DNA of 64,000 nt from contig JAKSZU010000011.1 in assembly GCA_026018925.1 (NCBI GenBank), positions 7,240,985 through 7,304,984 of the forward strand, read 5' to 3'. This document shows positions 32,401-42,680 of the stretch, one piece after another. This stretch comes from Tupaia tana (Eukaryota > Chordata > Mammalia > Scandentia > Tupaiidae). Both the position numbers and the translations under genes were made by a program. The notes beneath the pieces were generated by a model. That model did no database searches. It had not been told where the DNA came from and saw only the letters and a list, made by a program, of their open reading frames with translations. The number at the start of each line of letters is the position of its first letter. Position 1 is the stretch's first letter.

Positions 32401-33472
32401 AACTTTTAAATCATGAATGAATTCATGTCAGACATCATGTCATCCCATTAGAGTGCATCGAGACGCTCTGGTCAGGAGTTGGCGATGAGGCCGCTTGTTA
32501 CTGTCTGATGTTCACACGGCCTTGAAGAAAGAGACGGGGGGTATCAAGTAGCCCTCTAAAGATACGTAACTTTAGAGGAAGGGGAATGTGATAAGAGTGA
32601 AAAGCTAGTCGAGGCTGTGCGACAGAGGACCCCACTCTGGTGTGAAACTGTTCACCTCCAGACCACGTGAACTGACCTTGCCCAAAGCCTCCTCCTGAGC
32701 GGGGGTTCAGGGCCTGGGTGGGGAGGGGTGACACAGTGGGTGCTGGCAGGTCCCTGAATGTGAGGACCTGTGGAGAGTGCATCGGAAGGTAATAAGATCA
32801 TTATATCAGGTTTAGAGAACTTGGAGGAGAAAGCCAGATACTCCAGTAATTTAAGTTTTATACAAACAGAGAAATCAATCCCCATCTCCCTCTGTTAAAA
32901 GGTTCCATTCTCCTCCTTCCTCGGGACACCTGATCTGAAAGTTTCCTTTGTTTCTGGTGCTCTGTGACTGCAGAACACTTAAGGCGACCCCCTGGGCTCG
33001 GACACAGAAGAGGGAAATGTTTTGTTTTGTTTTGTCTTTTAAAGTTATCAGCTTTCTTTTCAGCTGGAGGCTGCCAGTGTTTACATGTGGCACTCATGTT
33101 ATTTAGCGAAGACCTCAACATTGCATCCAGGATGAGCAATCATCTCGGAGCTAGGACAAAACATACCAGACCGCGAGAGCTCGTCTGTGCCAGGCGGGGC
33201 GGAAAAAAGCTTCACCTTTTCCAACACCATCAAACATCTTTCTTTGTAAACAGCACCGACACAGAGCACTTACCTTTGAAAACAGACATAAGCGGCTTGG
33301 AGGAAAGCTGAACCTGCAATTAGCCTGCTTATGGAATAACAGCAAGGGGAAGCCTGCTAAGGAGCTTTCAGCAAGACCTGACTTGAAATCCTAATCAGCA
33401 AGTCTGTTTCCCCAGGCCTCCGCCTCAGCCTCAGCAACTTTCTATCCTGCTCCCTTGATCGACTGCAACTCT
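32401..33472. other. Repeat-poor intron block
   Basis: About 1.1 kb without recognised repeats. A (TTTTG)n tract lies near 33020. Confidence 0.45.
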
Positions 33473-34030
33473 ATTTTTTTTTTTTCTCTCTCTCTCTCTC
33501 TCTTTTTTTTTTTTTTTAAAAAAAAGGTCTTTGCCATAGAGGCCGTGCACTCACCAGAGACAGAGACAGAGTGACAAGCACCCCAGCAGCGAATGACCAC
33601 GCCACAATCCCTTCTCCTCTATTCCTGTAGGGATTTTGGGCATGCACACACGTGCTCACATGACTTTCTTTCTTTTTTTTTTGAGAGATTTTTGCTATAG
33701 GGCGCATGCGCTCGCCAGAAAGACAGAGAGAGACATAGAGACAGAAAGCGAGAAATCACCCCCCAGGGGGGATGGTCACGCCGCAATCCCTCCTCCTCCA
33801 TTCTCCTTTTGGGATCTTGGGCACGCACGCACACGCGCCCGGCGTTAGTTTAAGCCACCGGGTCCGGGACTCGAACTGTGGTCGACTACATGGGAGTCCA
33901 GTGACAAAGCTGTTATGCCAACTGCTGGTCCCACCCACATGATTTTCAAGCCGCCTGGTGTGGGACGTGAATCATGGTCGATCATGGGGGAATCCAGCGC
34001 CTTAACTTCCATACCACCTGCAGCTCCCCC
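33473..34030 (-). repeat. Old-type tRNA SINE split by a younger SINE
   Basis: 3' part at 33473-33668 (GTCTTTGCCATAGAGGCCGT) and head at 33936-34030 (GTGGGACGTGAATCATGG; CATACCACCTGCAG). The type A insertion at 33669-33935 separates the halves. Confidence 0.85.
33669..33935 (-). repeat. Type A SINE nested in an older SINE
   Basis: CACATGACTTTC (33657-33668) and CACATGATTTTC (33936-33947) are the duplicated target. Near-consensus body and head CCAACTGCTGGTCCC. Confidence 0.95.
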
Positions 34031-34032
34031 CC

Positions 34033-34277
34033 TTTTTAAAGTTCGCTCATTTCTCTCCTCCATGAGTGAGAAAAACAGAGAAAGTGAGACAGAGACAGAG
34101 AGAGAGGTTCCACAGAGGGTCCTCACACTGTGATCCACTCCCCAGGTTCAGTCAGCCCTGGCTAATGGGCATGTGAATGCCTATGTCGAGGAGGTCTCCA
34201 GCCACGAACTCAGAACCTTCCCGAGTGGGTCAGCCTTACAGAGCGATGCGTTACTGCTGCACCACCGCCCAGCCCCT
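34033..34277 (-). repeat. tRNA-7SL chimeric SINE, second form
   Basis: Minus strand: CTGGGCGGTGGTGCAGCAGT head, GGTTCTGAGTTCGTGGC B-box area, a worn Alu-like middle (CATTCACATGCCCATTAGCC) and (TC)n. Confidence 0.65.
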
Positions 34278-34407
34278 GACAGCTCATTCTACACTCTTTC
34301 CGTAGCAATTGTACGGGGGAGGAGACACAGGAGGTTTGAGATGACATCCCAAGTGTGAGATGTGTGGAATTTAACTCAAGCAACAGGAAGGGGCAGCCTG
34401 TTCCACG

Positions 34408-34426
34408 GGGTGGAGCTGGAGAGAAA

Positions 34427-34458
<32 letters not shown>
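34408..34458 (+). repeat. (GA)n / (GAAA)n microsatellite
   Basis: Purine-only GAGAAA repeat of about 50 bases. Confidence 0.95.
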
Positions 34459-34645
34459 ACGCAGTAACCTCTTAGAATTGCAAGTAACCTCAGAGACCTG
34501 TCAGACTAACATACCCCAAATTGGCATCTAGGTGAACAACACTTTTCAGGAGACGGTTGGGTTTGAATGAAAAGAGAATTCTGTACTCAAGGGATAATGC
34601 TATGCTAAACAGTATTAAGTGAATATTTTTAAAAGAAAAATTTGT

Positions 34646-34762
34646 CGGGGCCATTAGGCGACATGGTGGTTGAGGTGCTGAATTCCCCCATGGCTACTAA
34701 CAGCAGCAGTTCAAGTCCCTTACCCAAAATCACAAGTAAATAGATAAATAAGTATTTTTAAA
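34646..34762 (+). repeat. Type B SINE, shortened
   Basis: GGGGCCATTAGGCGACATGG head and AGTTCAAGTCCC; no pyrimidine tract before the AAATAG-type tail. Confidence 0.8.
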
Positions 34763-34784
34763 ATATAAATAAAAATAAAATGAA

Positions 34785-35035
34785 GGGACCAGCAGATGAT
34801 GTAATGGTTATATCAGTATCACTGGACTCCCACAGTCGACTGCAATTCAAGTCCCAGACCTGGCAACTTAAAACATGCTGAGCACATGTGCGTGCATGCC
34901 CAAGATCGCGAGAAGAGAATGGAGGAGAAGGGATTGAGACGTGGCCATCTCCCCCGGGGGAGTGATTTCTCACTTTCTGTCTCTTTGTCTCTCCAGCAAG
35001 CACATACAACCTATAACAAAAATCTCTCTAAAAAC
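34785..35035 (+). repeat. Type A SINE
   Basis: GGGACCAGCAGATGATGTAA head with a local insertion near the anticodon-like loop; ends CCTATAACAAAAATCTCTC. Confidence 0.9.
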
Positions 35036-35130
35036 TAAAAATACATAAATGTAAAAAATTTGGAAATAAAAAATTGTCATTAGTCATCTTACTTCACAGG
35101 ACTTGTCATATGCTAATAGGAAACCATTTT

Positions 35131-35282
35131 TAAAATAATTATTTCATTTAATTTTATTTATTTATTCATATATTTTCATTTAACCAGAGAAAGACAGTGA
35201 GACAGCAAGCCGCCAGGTCCAGTACTCAAATTATGGTCAGTCACATGGGAGTGTCCAGCCACCATGCCACCTGCTGGCCCCA
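35131..35282 (-). repeat. Type B SINE
   Basis: Flanks AAACCATTTT at 35121-35130 and 35283-35292. TTTAACCAGAGAAAGACAG is the usual B 3' segment. Confidence 0.9.
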
Positions 35283-35588
35283 AAACCATTTTATATACAC
35301 AGCACCTATTAATCTTTCCAGAACTTTCTGGTCATTGAAAAAATTGGAAGCAGTGCTTCTCCAAGGGTGGTCTGCAAACTACCTGAAAACTATTCTTGAG
35401 GAGATACAGACATCAAGGGGACGCATCTAAGAGCTAGTATAAGTAATCTGACATCGGTACAAATGCAAGGCCATGGTCAGCGAACTAGCTGGACAGGGGA
35501 CAAGGCAGTACGGGTGCTGCAAATGGCGTGGTAGGAGGGCGTGTGGCGTGAGCTGCACACACGTTACACGTGGTAGGGCATCATCCAC

Positions 35589-35713
35589 TGGGTTGTCAAA
35601 AAGTTACCAAAGATGTGCATTATGAAAAAACGATGCATGGATTTCAAAATGTTTTGCACCAAAATAAATTCAAACTTCAATCTATTTTTCCACTAACTTT
35701 CAGAAGTTCCCTC
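35589..35713. mobile_element. Mariner-like MITE copy 2
   Basis: Left GGGTTGTCAAAAAGTTACC and right AACTTTCAGAAGTTCCC ends are inverted relatives; interior ATTTCAAAATGTTTTGCACC. Confidence 0.65.
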
Positions 35714-35890
35714 GTAGTGGTCTGTGGTGAACTGGGAGGGAAATGTGGTCTACACCACTGTTCTCTGAGCACGGGATTAGGAAATGCTGCTGGGTCCCAT
35801 CTGGATTACGCCTGTGGGGATGCTGTCACTAGAAAACTGAAGTGGCTCGCTTGAGGTCACGAAGTGTCGAGAGTCAAAAACTGACCCTAG

Positions 35891-36179
35891 GGATCAGCAG
35901 TTAGCGTAATGGCTATGTCGCTGGACTCCCATGTCGTCGACCATGGTTCGAGTCCCGGACCCGGCGGCTTAAACTCACGCTGGGTGCGTGACCGTGTGTG
36001 CCCAAGATTCCGAGAGGAGAATGGAGGAGAAGGGATTGCGGCGTGACCATCCCCCCTAGGGGGTGATTTCTCGCTTTCTGTCTCTCTGTCTCTCTCTATC
36101 TGGCGAGCGCATGCACCCTATAGTGAAAACCTCTCAAAAAAAAAAAAAACAACAACAAAAAAAAAAAAAAAAAAAAAAA
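35891..36179 (+). repeat. Type A SINE
   Basis: A box TAGCGTAATGG, B box GGTTCGAGTCC. Tail is over 45 bases, A-rich with CAACAACAA. AAAAACTGACCCT occurs on both sides. Confidence 0.95.
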
Positions 36180-36278
36180 AAAAACTGACCCTGAGAGGAT
36201 CCAACGGAGTGGGGTGAGGGGCAGATAGAAGAAGAGCCAGGTGGGGAACTGGGAACATAAAGAAGTTCCTATTTGGAG

Positions 36279-36552
36279 GACCAGCAATTAGCGTAATGGC
36301 TATGTCGCTGGACTCCCATGTAGTTGACTGCGGTTCGAGTCCCGGACCCGGTGGCTTAAACTCGTGGGGCGCGTGTGCGTGCGTGCCCAAGATCCCGAGA
36401 GGAGAATGGAGGAGAAGGGATTGCAGCGTGGCCATTCCCTCTGGGGGATGATTTCTTGCTTTCTGTCTCTCTGTCACTCTCTGTCTTTCTGACAAGCGCA
36501 CGCACCCTATAGCAAAAACCTCTAAATAAATAAATTAATTAATTAAAAAAAA
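36279..36552 (+). repeat. Type A SINE
   Basis: GGACCAGCAATTAGCGTAAT head, GGTTCGAGTCCCGGACC, tail with AAATAAATTAATTAATT. Flanks GTTCCTATTT on both sides. Confidence 0.95.
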
Positions 36553-36880
36553 ATTTTTTTTAAATGTTCCTATTTTGTCGTCATGTCACTGAAAATGATT
36601 TCAGGGTGGTGACTGATTTTACACTGCATCTAGGCCAGCTGTGTGGCCCAGAAGTCACACACTACTCAAATGACGCCATTTCCACATGGAAGATGGCAGG
36701 CTGGGTTCTCGGTTGACCTGGATTCACTGGGAGCATGTCCGCCTAGCTGGCTGGCTGGAAGGGCTGGGGGGATGGCGGCAGGACACCCAGTTGAGGATGT
36801 TTGTCTTTCTCTCTCTCGCCGTCTTTCATGCTTATGAAAGAAAGAAAGAAGCAAACAAAATTGTTTAAAAATTTAAGTAT

Positions 36881-37170
36881 AAGGCCAGCAGTGGCATAGT
36901 GGTTAAAACTTTGGACTCCTGTGTAGCCAACCACAGTTTGAGTCCTGGGCCCAGTGGCTTGAAACTCATGCCGCTGGCATGTGCATGCGTGCCCAAAATC
37001 CCGAGAGGAGAATGAAGGGGAAGAGATTACGGTATGGCTATTTCCCCAGGGGGTGATTTCTCACTTTCTATGTCTCTGTCTCTGTCTGTCACTCCACTGA
37101 GTGCATGCAACCTATAGCAAAAATCTCTTTAAAAAATAAAATAAACAAACAAAATTTAAAATAAATAAGT
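36881..37170 (+). repeat. Type A SINE
   Basis: AGGCCAGCAGTGGCATAGTG head (B-like), full A-type body with CCTATAGCAAAAATCTC. Intermediate between the two head subtypes. Confidence 0.9.
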
Positions 37171-37795
37171 AAATAGCATCTAGCTAAGGACACCTCTATA
37201 CAGTCTCTCCCACAAAGATGGAAAATGAAAAACAAAGTCACATAGATGAAAGTTAATGCCAAACTCTAGCAAGAAGGTGCATGATAAACTGGATTAAAGA
37301 AAAATCAACCCTGAAATGCATGTAACTTATAAAAGAAGGAAAACAGTTTGCAGCCCCCCCCACCTGGTCTGGTAACAATGAATGAAGCTGGCCACATGTG
37401 AGACAATGAGGGGCAGGGAGGGGCAGGCAACCAGGAGGGCGTGCCCCTCAAGACACAGCTGCTCCCCAGCGCCAGCTGTCCCCGGAGGAAGGCAGGCCTA
37501 GCGCTACCAGGTCCATCAGCAAAGCAGCAGAAAGTCTGGATTTGAATGTGAACTCTCAATGTGGCAATATTGGCAATACGTTTACATGTCTGGGGACCAG
37601 AGAGTAGCAGAGGAAAAACGCAACAGTCTGCAAGACCCACATGGCAAGTTCTGGGCATGCCCTGGGAGCCCTCTCTGAATACTCAAGCACGTATGGACCC
37701 AGGACCCTGGAGTCCTGGAACGTTGCCTAGGACCTTGAGGTGGGGAGGGTGTCTGTCACAGAAAAAATAAACTATAAAGAATTTACATGTTGAAG
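37171..37795. other. Intron sequence, nothing recognised
   Basis: No repeat or exon recognised. Confidence 0.5.
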
Positions 37796-37975
37796 CCAGC
37801 TGGTGAAGTGGTGGTTATGGCCCTGGACTTCCACAGGGCTGATGGTAGTTCAAGTCCCAAACCTAGCAACTTGCTTTCTCATCCCCGCGCCCCCTCCCCA
37901 CCCTCGTCCCTCTCTGGTGAGCACACATGTCCTATAGCCAAAGAATAAGAATAATAATAAATAAAATGAATCATT
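37796..37975 (+). repeat. Type B SINE, variant 3' part
   Basis: GCCAGCTGGTGAAGTGGTGG head; after a C-rich tract it has GGTGAGCACACATGTCCTAT, an A-type 3' motif. Confidence 0.85.
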
Positions 37976-38044
37976 TTTCAAATGTGTATGTTTTTAAAAC
38001 CACCTGAATATTTACTGTAGGATTTCATGTAGATATAGATATTT

Positions 38045-38263
38045 AACTGCCAGAGGGTGCCTGTGCTTGCCAGAGAGAGAAAGCTAGAGAGTGAGAAAGC
38101 ATCCCCAGATGGGTGCTTCTCCTCCATAACTCCATCCTACTGGAATTTAGGGCATCACGCGTACATGTCCAGAATGCTTTTCAAGCCACCAGGGCTAAGA
38201 TTCAAACTACAGCGGCAGCCATGTGGTAGCTATCCTCCCTAACCACTCGGCTATGAGGCCTCC
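38045..38263 (-). repeat. Old-type tRNA SINE
   Basis: GCCAGAGGGTGCCTGTGCTT 3' part, GATTCAAACTACAGC and CTATGAGGCCTCC near the head. Confidence 0.8.
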
Positions 38264-38425
38264 TGTTTATATCAGTTCAACCACAGGTACAGCCATCCAG
38301 TGGTGGTAACAGTAGAAGAATGGCTGTCTTGGGATGGCGACAGTAAGCAGAGGGGATATGATGATAGCTTTAAGCATTCTAGAACTTCTGCTTCTTGATC
38401 CTGGCCCTTGTGAGCAACATCCATG

Positions 38426-38550
38426 AGGTCTTCAAAAGTTTGTGGGAAAATGGAATGAAAGTAAAAGTGTACTTTGGTCAAAGAAAATTGAAATCTATGC
38501 ATCGTTTTCTCGTAATACGTATTTGCCACGAACTTTGTGAAGGCCCCTTA
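38426..38550. mobile_element. Mariner-like MITE copy 3
   Basis: Best terminal inverted repeats in the window: GGTCTTCAAAAGTTTGTGGG on the left, CACGAACTTTGTGAAGGCCC on the right. Confidence 0.7.
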
Positions 38551-38738
38551 TATGTTCACTTTGTAACAACTCGGCAGGCTGCCCACTTCAAATTGACACA
38601 CTTCCTACAGGGGTGGACACAAATACCTGACTCACAAAACCCACGGGCCACATTCACAGGTAAAATAATACGATGTCTGGATCTCCTTAAAATAATGCCA
38701 AGGAGAGAAAACACAACGCTCTCTCAGAAAAGGTGGAA

Positions 38739-38914
38739 AGGGGGCCAGCAGGCGGCATGGTGGGTAAGGCACTGGACTGCCGCATGACAACTGCCATGTG
38801 CGTGAGTGCCCAAGTTCCCAGACGAAGAGAGGAGGAGAAGGAATGGGCGCTACCCCTGCAGGTGATTTCTCTCTTTCCTGTGAGCAGATGCACCCTGTGA
38901 CAAAAAAAAAAAAT
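38739..38914 (+). repeat. Type A SINE, internally deleted
   Basis: Head GGGGCCAGCAGGCGGCATGG; the B-box region is missing and the sequence resumes at GTGCGTGAGTGCCCAAG. Ends CACCCTGTGACAAAAA. Confidence 0.8.
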
Positions 38915-39307
38915 CTGAGAGAAAGATGGACAGAAGTCTGGGACCGGTATAAAGTATGGCCACGTGGAGAAGGGATTCGTCTCCAACTGCCACGACCTCT
39001 GTACATTTCCCCCCTGCTAAGGGAGAGTTCCGTTAACTGGGGCTGGAAGGAAGAGGAGGCCAGGCAGAAGGGCTAATGCATACAGGGGTTCTCAGCATGA
39101 GAGGAGTGGTGGCTGGTGGGGCTTGAAGCTGAAAACACAGGCCACATGCTGGGTGGAGTCCTAAACTCAGACGGGCCAGGCCGGTCTGGTTTATGCTAAG
39201 ACCTTCTCATACCAGGGCTTCGGGGAAAGTGACAGGCTGGAGCATCGATGATGTGCCTGTAGACTGCGACCATCAGTGTGGATGAACAGAGACGGGATGA
39301 AGAGAAG

Positions 39308-39324
39308 GGGGGGGGGGGGGGGGT
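39308..39324 (+). repeat. (G)n run
   Basis: Homopolymer of about 17 G; a possible assembly-sensitive site. Confidence 0.9.
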
Positions 39325-39369
39325 CAGAGAATGTAGGTATAGGAACAGAAAGGGGAATATGTCATCTTG

Positions 39370-39603
39370 GGGGGCTGGCTCCATAGCATAGCAGTTAAGC
39401 CCTGTGTTCCATAGCACAGAGTTTAAGCCCTGATCCCACATGGCCATCCATGGTTCAAATCCTGATCCTGGCAGCTTGGAGAACTTCAGGTGCATGCGCA
39501 TTCAAGCCTCAAATCCTGACAGAAGACATGGAGAAGAAGGAATTTATTCCCAATCTCTCTCTGTCTCTTTGTGGAGTGCATGTACAATCTAGTAATTACA
39601 AAA
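39370..39603 (+). repeat. Old-type tRNA SINE
   Basis: GGGGCTGGCTCCATAGCATA head with a short internal duplication (the CCATAGCA segment recurs), GGTTCAAATCCTGATCC, ends ACAATCTAGTAATTAC. Confidence 0.85.
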
Positions 39604-39732
39604 GTGCGTGTGTACGCTCTTCCAGATATTTTTATGTAGAAAAATCTGTGTTTGGAGGAAGAGGATAACAGGAAAAAAAAATGGCATAAATGGATCCAGA
39701 AGGAACATCATGTCCTATGTCAGCCATGTAAC

Positions 39733-39863
39733 AGGATCTTCAAAAAGTTCAAGGAAAATGCATATCATGACAAAATATTACGGTTGGATTGCAAAAGATT
39801 TTTTTTGCACCAAAAGAAACTCATAATTTAGTTCCACTTTTCTGTGAACATGCTTAAGTCCCT
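39733..39863. mobile_element. Mariner-like MITE copy 4
   Basis: Left GGATCTTCAAAAAGTTCAAG; interior TTTTTTTTGCACCAAAAGAA as in copy 2; right TGTGAACATGCTTAAGTCCC. Confidence 0.65.
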
Positions 39864-40649
39864 GCACATAAACCCTACAAAATACGGCATTTGAAAGGCC
39901 CTTCGGGAGTTATTCCATCCTTCTTTGGGTTGGGGGGCAGAGCTGCCTGCAGTTACAGCTGTGGCCTTAAGCAACCTCAGTGCACTCCCATTTCCTCCTT
40001 TGGAAAACAGAGGACATGGCACAGGAAGGCTCGCTGTGAGAAGCGTGCCGAGTGGGCCCGCACACGGCAAGCCCTGCTCACCCAGGCTCAGGCCTCCTTT
40101 CATCCTCTGGTATCACACAGCTACTAACGCTCCTGCCCCACCCCGCCCCCTTAGGACTCTTTGGAAAGCTCCTAGAAAAGTAAAACACAACATCCCAGTT
40201 TAACGTTTTTATGATGCTATCTCACGCTCCCGTTTCTCCTTTTCATAGTTTGTCGATTTTCCAACGATTGGACAGAACTACTATTTTTTTCTTTTATTTT
40301 TTTTTTTAAATCATGCCTACACTGTGTTGACAAATTCTGAAGCCCGGAGATTTTAGCCCACCAACTAACACAGGCTCCCCAAGGTCAACTTCAAGGTTCT
40401 TGCCCTTTCTCAAGTGCCTCAAGTGCTGCCTTGAATAGCACTTGATCAGAGCAAGAGCTCCAGTGGGATTTGGAGGGCAGTGAAAATATCCTGTACGATA
40501 CAGTCATGGTGGCTATGTGTCATTATATAATACAGATAATTACCTCTTTGGAAATCTTGGCTTCAGCAACAGGAGGAGGGGTGGAGGAAAGGAGTTGGGG
40601 TCCATCTGTGGAAAATTAAGGTGCATCTGGAAAGAAATAGATCGGGCAG
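39864..40649. other. Intron sequence, nothing recognised
   Basis: No repeat family or exon recognised. Confidence 0.45.
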
Positions 40650-41493
40650 CCAGATAATAATCAAGATGCCAGGGCATTCCCGTCTCAGATCAGGTTCAAC
40701 GTGTTCCTACCCTTCCGTGGCGTGCAGTCTGCTCTCCCCTCCTTACAAACCTTCCAGTCCAGCCTCAGCTATGGAATAGACACAGCTACTACTGTTGCTT
40801 TGGACCTTGTGAAAATTCAGACCGAAATGAGTAGCGAACACAATATGGAAGAAGCGATGGTTGAATTTTCTATAACGGATCTGGAACTAAAGCAATACAT
40901 AAAAAAAGGCCATTCAATCTACAATCAACCACGTACAAGAAGAACATCCAGAAAAAATATTTAAGTCCCAGCTTAAAATGATTAGTGAAGAAGAAATGTT
41001 TGGCTTCCTAGAATATGAATTCTGATGCAGCCTTTCAAAATACTGACAAATTTGTACCATTTGAACAACAGCTGAAAGACTTAAGGAAGCCATATGGTCT
41101 TCAAACAGACAGGGAGGTTGATGGAACTGAAGGCCTTGATGAAGGTATGATAGCGACTCAGTCAGTCCAACTTCATCTGAAATATCACCCAGTTGGAAAT
41201 GAAGAAGCTGGTGGAAAATAAAGCACGTGACCACACCTATGAAGAGGAAGCAATTGTCGCATGATCAAATCCAAGCACAAGTGGAACAAAAAAGCCTGTT
41301 GCTCTAGAATTGACTGTAGTCACATAGACATTAGGATGATGGATCTCATCCAGGATGAAGCACCTAGGAGGGCAACTGAGGGGGCCAGCAGGAGGCAAGG
41401 TGGAAGATTCCCATAGAGCTGACTGCGGTTCAAGTCCTGGACCTGGCAGCTTGCTTTCTCACTTTCTCTCTCTGGTCAAATAAATAAAATAAC

Positions 41494-41530
<37 letters not shown>

Positions 41531-41830
41531 GCAATTAAATAAATGATTCTTAAAAAAAAAAAAAAAAAAAAAAGAAGAAGAAGAGCAATTGAGATCCACA
41601 AGAAAAGACACCATCAGTCCACATAGGAAATGGCCACCTGACCACGGGGAGTTCAGCAGCCGATCTCCCACCTCAGCCTGCTGCTCAGAGATGCTTATCA
41701 AAGCAGTTAGGCACATTATATTATGGGTAAAACTGGATGGTTTTAAGTGTGATCCAAAGCATTTTTCTAAATGACACAACAAAAGTATAAGCATATTGTT
41801 TATTGTTTACTCTTCTGTAATTTTATAAAA
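40650..41830 (+). pseudogene. NSMCE2: NSMCE2 processed pseudogene
   Basis: Intronless copy of the SUMO E3 ligase subunit of the SMC5/6 complex. The reading starts at the ATG at 40666 (MPG-like start) and the equivalent of the stop is near 41624-41626. Recognisable blocks in order: VALDLVKIQTEMSSEHNMEE (40795-40854), AMVEFSITDLELKQYI, then NSDAAFQNTDKFVPFEQQLK (near 41020-41080), DREVDGTEGLDEG, HTYEEEAIV and LIQDEA. It is dead: frame is lost after about 95 codons, several later stops occur, and the SP-RING metal ligand in the VCGH motif is changed to ARDH. A type B SINE at 41381-41580 splits the last coding segment. Absence of introns and location inside another gene show retroposition; its own target-site duplication is not clear. 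Confidence 0.9.
41381..41580 (+). repeat. Type B SINE inside the NSMCE2 pseudogene
   Basis: Flanked by GGGCAACTGAG (41370-41380) and GAGCAATTGAG (41583-41593). Part of the head is deleted; B box GGTTCAAGTCC; tail (AAT)n followed by an A run. Confidence 0.95.
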
Positions 41831-41837
41831 CCTTGAT

Positions 41838-41937
41838 TATGTGCAATGGGGGGAAAAAAGAAAATCTGTACTTTCACCTCAATATTACTATGAATCTAAA
41901 ACTGCTCTGAAAAAGCCTATTAAAAAAAGAAAAAGTA
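41838..41937 (+). repeat. L1M 3' end fragment
   Basis: GTACTTTCACCTCAATATTA, TGAATCTAAAACTGCTCTG and an A-rich end, the L1MA/L1MB terminus also seen at 10.2 kb. Confidence 0.7.
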
Positions 41938-41939
41938 GG

Positions 41940-42405
41940 GCCAGGCGGTGGCACAGAAGTACAGCTAGATTCAGATGGGAAAGGTTCTGGGTTCACGCCC
42001 CAGGACCTCCCTAAGCATATGGGGTGCACAGGGATGTGCCCACGATCTGGGCCAGCTGATATGGGGGTTCCTCTCTTTTCTTCTCTTATTCTTTTTTTTG
42101 GGGGGGAGAGATTTTTGCTATAGGGCGTGTGCGCTCGCCAGACAGAGAGAGACATAGAGACAGAAAGCGAGAAATCACCCCCCAGGGGGGATGGTCATGC
42201 CGCAATCCCTTCTCCTCCATTCTCCTCTCGGGATCTTGGGCACACACGCACACGTGCCCGGCGTGAGTTTTAAGTCACCCGGTCCGGGACGTGAACCGCG
42301 GTCGGCTACGTGGGAATCCAGTGACATAGCCATTACGCTAACTGCTGGTTCCCTTCTCTTATTCTTTCATGTAAGAAATAAACTTTAAAAAAAAAAAAAA
42401 AAAGC
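41940..42405 (+). repeat. tRNA-7SL chimeric SINE split by a type A SINE
   Basis: Left half 41940-42094: GGGCCAGGCGGTGGCACAGA head, GGTTCTGGGTTCACGCCCC B box, Alu-like remnant TGCCCACGATCTGGGCCAGC. Right half 42353-42405 is the tail (AAGAAATAAACTTTAAAAA). Confidence 0.8.
42095..42352 (-). repeat. Type A SINE nested in the chimeric SINE
   Basis: Exact 15-bp duplication CTTCTCTTATTCTTT at 42080-42094 and 42353-42367. Near-consensus body. Confidence 0.97.
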
Positions 42406-42476
42406 CCTCACTAAGTCCTTGTTAGATAAATAAAAAAACAAGTAGTTAAATATGATTTATAAGAACATATTATTCT

Positions 42477-42680
42477 GGAGCCAGTAGGTGGCATGGTGGT
42501 TAAGGGGCTGGACTCCCTCATGGCCAACCACAGTTCAAGTCCCAGATCGGGCAACTTGCTTTCTCTCTCTCTCTCACTCTCTCTCTCTCTGGTGAGCACA
42601 TGTGCCCTGTAGCAAATATTAATGAAAATAAACAAATTAATTAATTAATTAATTAAACTAAATAAATAGTTTTAAAAATT
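42477..42680 (+). repeat. Type B SINE
   Basis: GAGCCAGTAGGTGGCATGGT head, AGTTCAAGTCCCAGATC, GGTGAGCACATGTGCCCTGT, tail (AATT)n. CATATTATT flanks both sides. Last lineage SINE before the SINE-free domain. Confidence 0.9.
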
